DNA of 9,114 bases, taken from the NCBI GenBank assembly GCA_018715585.1, contig DVLH01000174.1, positions 1 through 9,114 of the forward strand. The letters are read 5' to 3'. Position 1 is the first letter of the stretch, and each line of letters starts with the position of its first letter. Position numbers and translations under genes: made by a program. Origin of the DNA: Candidatus Aphodomonas merdavium. GTDB lineage: Bacteria > Bacillota > Clostridia > Christensenellales > Aristaeellaceae. The notes beneath the pieces were generated by a model. It made no database searches, was not told the DNA's origin, and was given only the letters and a program-made list of their open reading frames with translations. This document shows positions 6,751-9,114 of this stretch, in pieces.

Positions 6751-7378
6751 TCGTCTTCACCTTACCCTTTTCTCCGTCCACGCTCTCGTCAAACGGCAGC
6801 GCCCCCTCGCGCACGCCGCGCGCCGTCAGCACGCAGAACACGGAGAACACCAGGATTTTCAAATCCAGCGCCAAGCTGAGATGGTCGGCGTAATACCCGT
6901 CCAACCGCGCCTTGTCCTCCGGCAGCACACAATCGCGCCCGTTGACCTGCGCCCAGCCGGTAATGCCCGGGCGCACGCGATAGGCCCCCGTCTGGCGGCG
7001 CAGGGCATGGATGTCCTTTTCGCCCGGCACAAGCGGCCGGGGCCCGATCAGGCTCATCTCCCCGCGCAGGACGTTGAAAAGCTGCGGCAGCTCGTCCAAG
7101 CTCGTCTTTCTTAGCACGCGGCCCACGCGCGTAATGTGGCTTTGAGCATCGTACAGTTCGCTGGTGGCCACATCGTGCGGCGCGCTGACATTCATCGTGC
7201 GCAGCTTGAAGATGGGAAACAGGCGCTCCTCGCGCCCTACGCGCTGCTGCGTAAAAATCGCCGGCCCCTCGGAATCCACGCGGATAAGCAGCATCAAAAC
7301 GAGCAGCAACGGTAACAGCACCAACAGCGCTGCCAAGGACAAAACGATATCCAGCAGCCTTTTAAAAACAGGATACAT
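6743..7378 (-). CDS. Undecaprenyl-phosphate sugar-phosphate transferase (initiating glycosyltransferase, PglC-type short form)
   Basis: This 211-residue monotopic membrane protein belongs to the bacterial sugar transferase family. It transfers a sugar phosphate from a UDP-sugar to undecaprenyl phosphate, the first step in making capsule, exopolysaccharide or glycoprotein glycans. It has the basic start MYPVFKRLLD, a reentrant hydrophobic helix (about 9-33), the SEGPAIFTQQRVGRE segment (36-50), FKLRTM (57-62), the catalytic Asp95-Glu96 dyad in KTSLDELPQL, LIGPRPLVPGE (110-120) and YRVRPGITGWAQVNGRD (133-149). It is the short form, lacking the multi-span N-terminus of WcaJ/WbaP. The ATG at 7378 is chosen over an in-frame TTG at 7402: homology begins there and the arrangement TGAGATG leaves one base after the preceding gene's stop, implying coupled translation. 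The sugar specificity cannot be read. The C-terminal tail (190-211) is charged and not conserved. Confidence 0.93.
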   Translation of the reverse strand: MYPVFKRLLDIVLSLAALLVLLPLLLVLMLLIRVDSEGPAIFTQQRVGREERLFPIFKLRTMNVSAPHDVATSELYDAQSHITRVGRVLRKTSLDELPQLFNVLRGEMSLIGPRPLVPGEKDIHALRRQTGAYRVRPGITGWAQVNGRDCVLPEDKARLDGYYADHLSLALDLKILVFSVFCVLTARGVREGALPFDESVDGEKGKVKTNA

Positions 7379-7379
7379 C

Positions 7380-8024
7380 TCAGTACAGCAGCGAAATGCC
7401 AATCGTCAGCAACGCAACGCCAGGATAATACGTCGCCCAGGAAAGCTTTTCGCCCATTCCTTCCTCTGTGTCTTTTCCGGCAATGCCGCGCGAGAGAAAA
7501 ATGACGGCGGATACAAACATCAAAAGCCCGCCCAGCGCACACGCCGGGCGCACCTCGCCACCTAAAAACGCCGCGCAAAACGCAAAGCCCGCCATTGCGC
7601 TGCGCGCCAACATCCAAACAAAAAGGGTCGCCTTTTCCCGCCGAGGCAGCGTCGTGCGGAACACCCACCACAAGAACAACAGCATCCCGCAGAGCATGAA
7701 GATGGGCACGAGATACGGCACCAGCTCCGCGCCGTAAAGCGCGCCCGGCGTGCGCAGATGGCGGACGGACATCGCATCCATCGCGGTAGACAGCGCCGCA
7801 GAAAAAACGGCGTCCGACGTAATGGACGCGGCACGTGCGCAAAGCATTGGGTCCTGCACACAGCGCACGGCCGCAGGCACGCCCACAACCAGCGCATCGC
7901 TCATGAACAGGCAAAAAAGCGCCGCCAGCGTCAGATATTGCCAGGGGTTATCGCGCGCAAAGGCAAGGACGAGCGTCAACAGCAGCAGCGCAGGCGCCAC
8001 CACAAGCCGATATCGCGCGCGCAC
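7380..8024 (-). CDS. Multi-pass membrane protein, YhhN/lysoplasmalogenase-like (tentative)
   Basis: This 214-residue integral membrane protein has about seven hydrophobic segments (roughly 7-24, 30-50, 65-83, 99-122, 132-153, 160-180, 196-213). LFCLFMSDALVVG (37-49), GGLLMFVSAVIFLSRGI (165-181) and ATYYPGVALLTIGISLLY near the end recall the YhhN family, whose members include lysoplasmalogenases. The Asp usually found in the 'SD' of the second conserved segment appears here as Ala173 (VSA), so activity is doubtful. The start is the GTG at 8024, 8 bases after GAGGAGGGG. An upstream in-frame ATG at 8045 would place that site inside the coding region and lies only some 7 bases after the expected transcription start. 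It is the first gene of the glycan operon, one base from the sugar-transferase gene. It may modify or sense envelope lipids; this is inference. It could also be an unassigned membrane protein. Confidence 0.6.
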   Translation of the reverse strand: MRARYRLVVAPALLLLTLVLAFARDNPWQYLTLAALFCLFMSDALVVGVPAAVRCVQDPMLCARAASITSDAVFSAALSTAMDAMSVRHLRTPGALYGAELVPYLVPIFMLCGMLLFLWWVFRTTLPRREKATLFVWMLARSAMAGFAFCAAFLGGEVRPACALGGLLMFVSAVIFLSRGIAGKDTEEGMGEKLSWATYYPGVALLTIGISLLY

Positions 8025-8030
8025 TGCCAC

Positions 8031-8038
8031 CCCCTCCT
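8031..8038 (-). promoter_or_regulatory. Ribosome binding site that fixes a GTG start
   Basis: AGGAGGGG on the minus strand lies 6 to 8 bases before the GTG at 8024. It is the only strong site in the area and argues for GTG over the in-frame ATG at 8045, which has none. Confidence 0.65.
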
Positions 8039-8058
8039 CTTTCATGCAAATCCAGCAT

Positions 8059-8088
8059 ATTGTATCATGGAACGCCCGCCGGATGCAA
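8059..8088 (-). promoter_or_regulatory. Promoter of the membrane protein/sugar-transferase/glycosyltransferase operon
   Basis: On the minus strand TTGCAT (8083-8088) is followed after 18 bases by TACAAT (8059-8064), preceded by TGA (extended -10). The 18-base spacer and the CATGATAnAAT block match the fkp promoter at 5459-5488. Transcription should start near 8052, about 28 nucleotides before the GTG start. Confidence 0.65.
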
Positions 8089-8184
8089 CCCCTGTCGAAT
8101 CGCGCGCCCATCGCCCGGGCGGAACGCCCGGCTTTTCCGGCGGCCGGCGCAGGATTCGTTCCCATTGACCCGCCTGGGCGGGCA

Positions 8185-8198
8185 GGCTTTTCCGCCGC
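8185..8198 (-). repeat. Second copy of the GCGGCGGAAAAGCC motif
   Basis: On the minus strand this is identical over 14 bases to 1912-1925 on the plus strand. A shorter relative, CCGGAAAAGCCGGG, lies on the minus strand at 8128-8141. All copies are noncoding and lie in or beside hairpins, as expected for extragenic palindromic repeats, but chance similarity cannot be excluded. Confidence 0.35.
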
Positions 8199-8292
8199 AA
8201 GGAAAAGCGGCGAAAACGGCGGCGCGCCTTTTTTGCCCTTGCATGGATTCGCAGCGGCAATGCGGCGTGTTTTGCGTGCAGAATGCAAAACG

Positions 8293-8320
8293 CTTTCCCT
8301 TGCAAGTTTCCTTTTGCAAG
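8293..8320. repeat. Imperfect 14-base tandem repeat with TTGCAAG core
   Basis: CTTTCCCTTGCAAG (8293-8306) is followed directly by TTTCCTTTTGCAAG (8307-8320), with 10 of 14 bases identical. A looser third copy ends in CTTGCAGG at 8333-8340 and a CTTGCATGG lies near 8238-8246. The cores also pair as a 7-bp inverted repeat. Function unknown; it could be a protein-binding site or a simple duplication. Confidence 0.4.
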
Positions 8321-8354
8321 CCTTGGCTCCCGCTTGCAGGCCGTTTGTGCGGAG

Positions 8355-8391
8355 AAAAATAACATCCATAGCCTGGCACGGCTATGGATGT
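8355..8391 (-). terminator. Intrinsic terminator of the surface protein gene
   Basis: Read leftward, ACATCCATAGCC (8380-8391), loop GTGCCA and GGCTATGGATGT (8362-8373) form a perfect 12-bp stem, followed by TATTTTTC (8354-8361). It begins 32 bases after the stop codon of the wall-anchored protein gene. It is the strongest terminator in the window. Confidence 0.93.
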
Positions 8392-8423
8392 CTTTGAAAA
8401 GGTTTCTTGCAATGCCTACCTGC

Positions 8424-9114
8424 TCAGCGGTGTGCGCGGCGGCGCTTTCCTACCAGCAGCGCTGCACCGCATCCGCTCAGTGCCAGCAGCGCCACCCACG
8501 CCGCCAACGGCGCGCCGTCGCCCGTGCTTGGCACCGCGCTCGCCCCCAGCACCCGCAGCGTGAACACCGGGCTCGTCTCGCTGCCGTGCTCGTTCGTCAC
8601 CACACAGATGTACTTGTAGCCGTCGTTGCCCGCGTTCACCGGGCTCGTCTCGTACATCGCCGATGTCGCGCCGCTCAGCGCCACGTACCCCTTGCCGTCG
8701 CCCCGGTCCACATACCACTGGTACGTCCCCACGTTCACCGCCGTGACCGCCATCTTCGCACGCTCCCCGGCCTCCGCCGCAATTTCCTGCGCGACCGACG
8801 GCGCCGTGATGTGCGGCAGGTTGTCCGCGGGCAATGTCCCGGCGTCCTCGCCGGGAGAAATCGGAGCAAGCGTAGCAGCGGGGGCAATATCCAGCACGAG
8901 ATTCTGGCCGTCGACCGCTACCGCAAGGCCCGCGCTCTTTGCATAGGTAGCGGTGAACTGCGCGGCATCCGGCGTCAGGTTCGCCGCGTAGGTCACCAGC
9001 ACATCGCCCGCTTCGGGCGCTTTTTGCCTACGGATATCCACCGCCGGGGAAAGGGTCAGCGCACCGGTGACGGAAATAGGCTTTTGCCGGCTGCCGTAAA
9101 GATAAATATTTCCC
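8424..9114 (-). CDS. Wall-anchored surface protein with Ig-like domain and VPSTG sorting signal (C-terminal part)
   Basis: The last 229 residues of a longer protein are visible; the frame stays open to the right edge, so the start is outside. The GTG at 9041 is an internal Val, not a start. Residues about 2-75 (NIYLYGSRQKPISVTGALTL and following, then GDVLVTYAANLT) look like a beta-rich repeat or carbohydrate-binding-like segment of large clostridial adhesins. Residues about 104-188 form an Ig-like domain (YQWYVDRGDGKGY, GATSAMY, GYKYICVVTNEHGSETS). The end has VPSTGD, a hydrophobic stretch (about AWVALLALSGCGAALLV) and the basic tail GKRRRAHR: a cell-wall sorting signal in which Val replaces the usual Leu of LPXTG. 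Sortase is expected to cleave between Thr and Gly and link the protein to peptidoglycan. Ligand and full architecture are unknown. A strong terminator follows. Confidence 0.85.
   Translation of the reverse strand, partial: GNIYLYGSRQKPISVTGALTLSPAVDIRRQKAPEAGDVLVTYAANLTPDAAQFTATYAKSAGLAVAVDGQNLVLDIAPAATLAPISPGEDAGTLPADNLPHITAPSVAQEIAAEAGERAKMAVTAVNVGTYQWYVDRGDGKGYVALSGATSAMYETSPVNAGNDGYKYICVVTNEHGSETSPVFTLRVLGASAVPSTGDGAPLAAWVALLALSGCGAALLVGKRRRAHR

Larger units (their letters stand above)
8089..8352. other. Structured noncoding stretch between two leftward transcription units
   Basis: No convincing gene lies here: open frames on both strands have low-complexity translations without recognisable domains or ribosome binding sites. 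The DNA is unusually rich in hairpins. These are CCGGGCG/CGCCCGG (8115-8131, loop GAA), followed by CTTTTCC; CCCGCC/GGCGGG (8169-8182, loop TG); GCTTTTCC/GGAAAAGC (8186-8208); the palindrome GGCGCGCC near 8221-8228, followed by a run of six T; and CTTGCAA/TTGCAAG (8299-8320). On the plus strand two of them resemble terminators, although no plus-strand gene precedes them. A small RNA, REP-like elements or a decayed gene are all possible. No known riboswitch consensus was recognised. Confidence 0.4.

Noticed and set aside
5995..6879. Plus-strand open frame of 294 codons opposite the glycosyltransferase
   Set aside because: It lies opposite conserved GT4 and sugar-transferase coding sequence and has no family features.
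8128..8180. Cobalamin-riboswitch-like string (TCAATGGGAACGAATCC on the minus strand)
   Set aside because: The spacing of the conserved blocks does not fit, the rest of the B12 box is missing, and it lies upstream of the promoter rather than in a leader.
8025..8369. N-terminal extension of the YhhN-like protein by about 115 codons
   Set aside because: The extension reads through the promoter and the hairpin region, is rich in Lys, Arg, Pro and Ala without pattern, and lacks a ribosome binding site; the GTG at 8024 has a strong one.
1..9114. CRISPR arrays, tRNA or rRNA genes, insertion sequences, phage genes
   Set aside because: No regularly spaced direct repeats, cloverleaf-like segments, transposase or integrase motifs were seen on either strand.

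Overview
The window looks like a chromosomal segment of a GC-rich member of the Clostridia (Bacillota), probably gut-associated. This is inferred from strong AGGAGG-type ribosome binding sites, an FmdB-type zinc ribbon with a Cys/Gly/Ser tail, a BofC-C-like membrane protein of a kind known from spore-forming Firmicutes, and a surface protein ending in an LPXTG-like sorting signal. No tRNA, rRNA, CRISPR array, transposase or phage gene was seen.

Left part (1-1961). The 5' end of a leftward gene for an alanyl-tRNA-editing-like protein and a rightward pair (FmdB-type zinc ribbon, then murA) diverge from a roughly 220-bp region with a recognisable promoter for each side. murA ends before a strong GC hairpin at 1850-1874. 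That hairpin lies between murA and a converging leftward gene and probably serves both.

Middle and right part (1962-9114). Everything here is transcribed leftward. In transcription order it holds the C-terminal end of a wall-anchored surface protein (8424-9114) with a textbook terminator, about 270 bp of hairpin-rich noncoding DNA, and a promoter with a tightly packed three-gene operon: a YhhN-like membrane protein, an initiating undecaprenyl-phosphate sugar-phosphate transferase, and a GT4 glycosyltransferase resembling WcaI. A second textbook terminator follows, then a second promoter of the same architecture driving a 948-residue bifunctional L-fucokinase/GDP-L-fucose pyrophosphorylase (fkp). 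Last comes a BofC-C-like membrane protein whose ribosome binding site is buried in a hairpin between it and fkp.

How the genes may fit together. The clearest biological theme is surface glycan synthesis. Fkp would turn free L-fucose into GDP-L-fucose, the sugar-phosphate transferase would prime the lipid carrier, and the WcaI-like enzyme could add fucose as second sugar. This is a hypothesis: flippase, polymerase and fucose importer are absent from the window, and the glycosyltransferase donor cannot be read from sequence. Regulatory points of interest are the matching extended -10 promoters of the two glycan units, the hairpin that covers the ribosome binding site of the BofC-like gene, and the structured noncoding stretch at 8089-8352.
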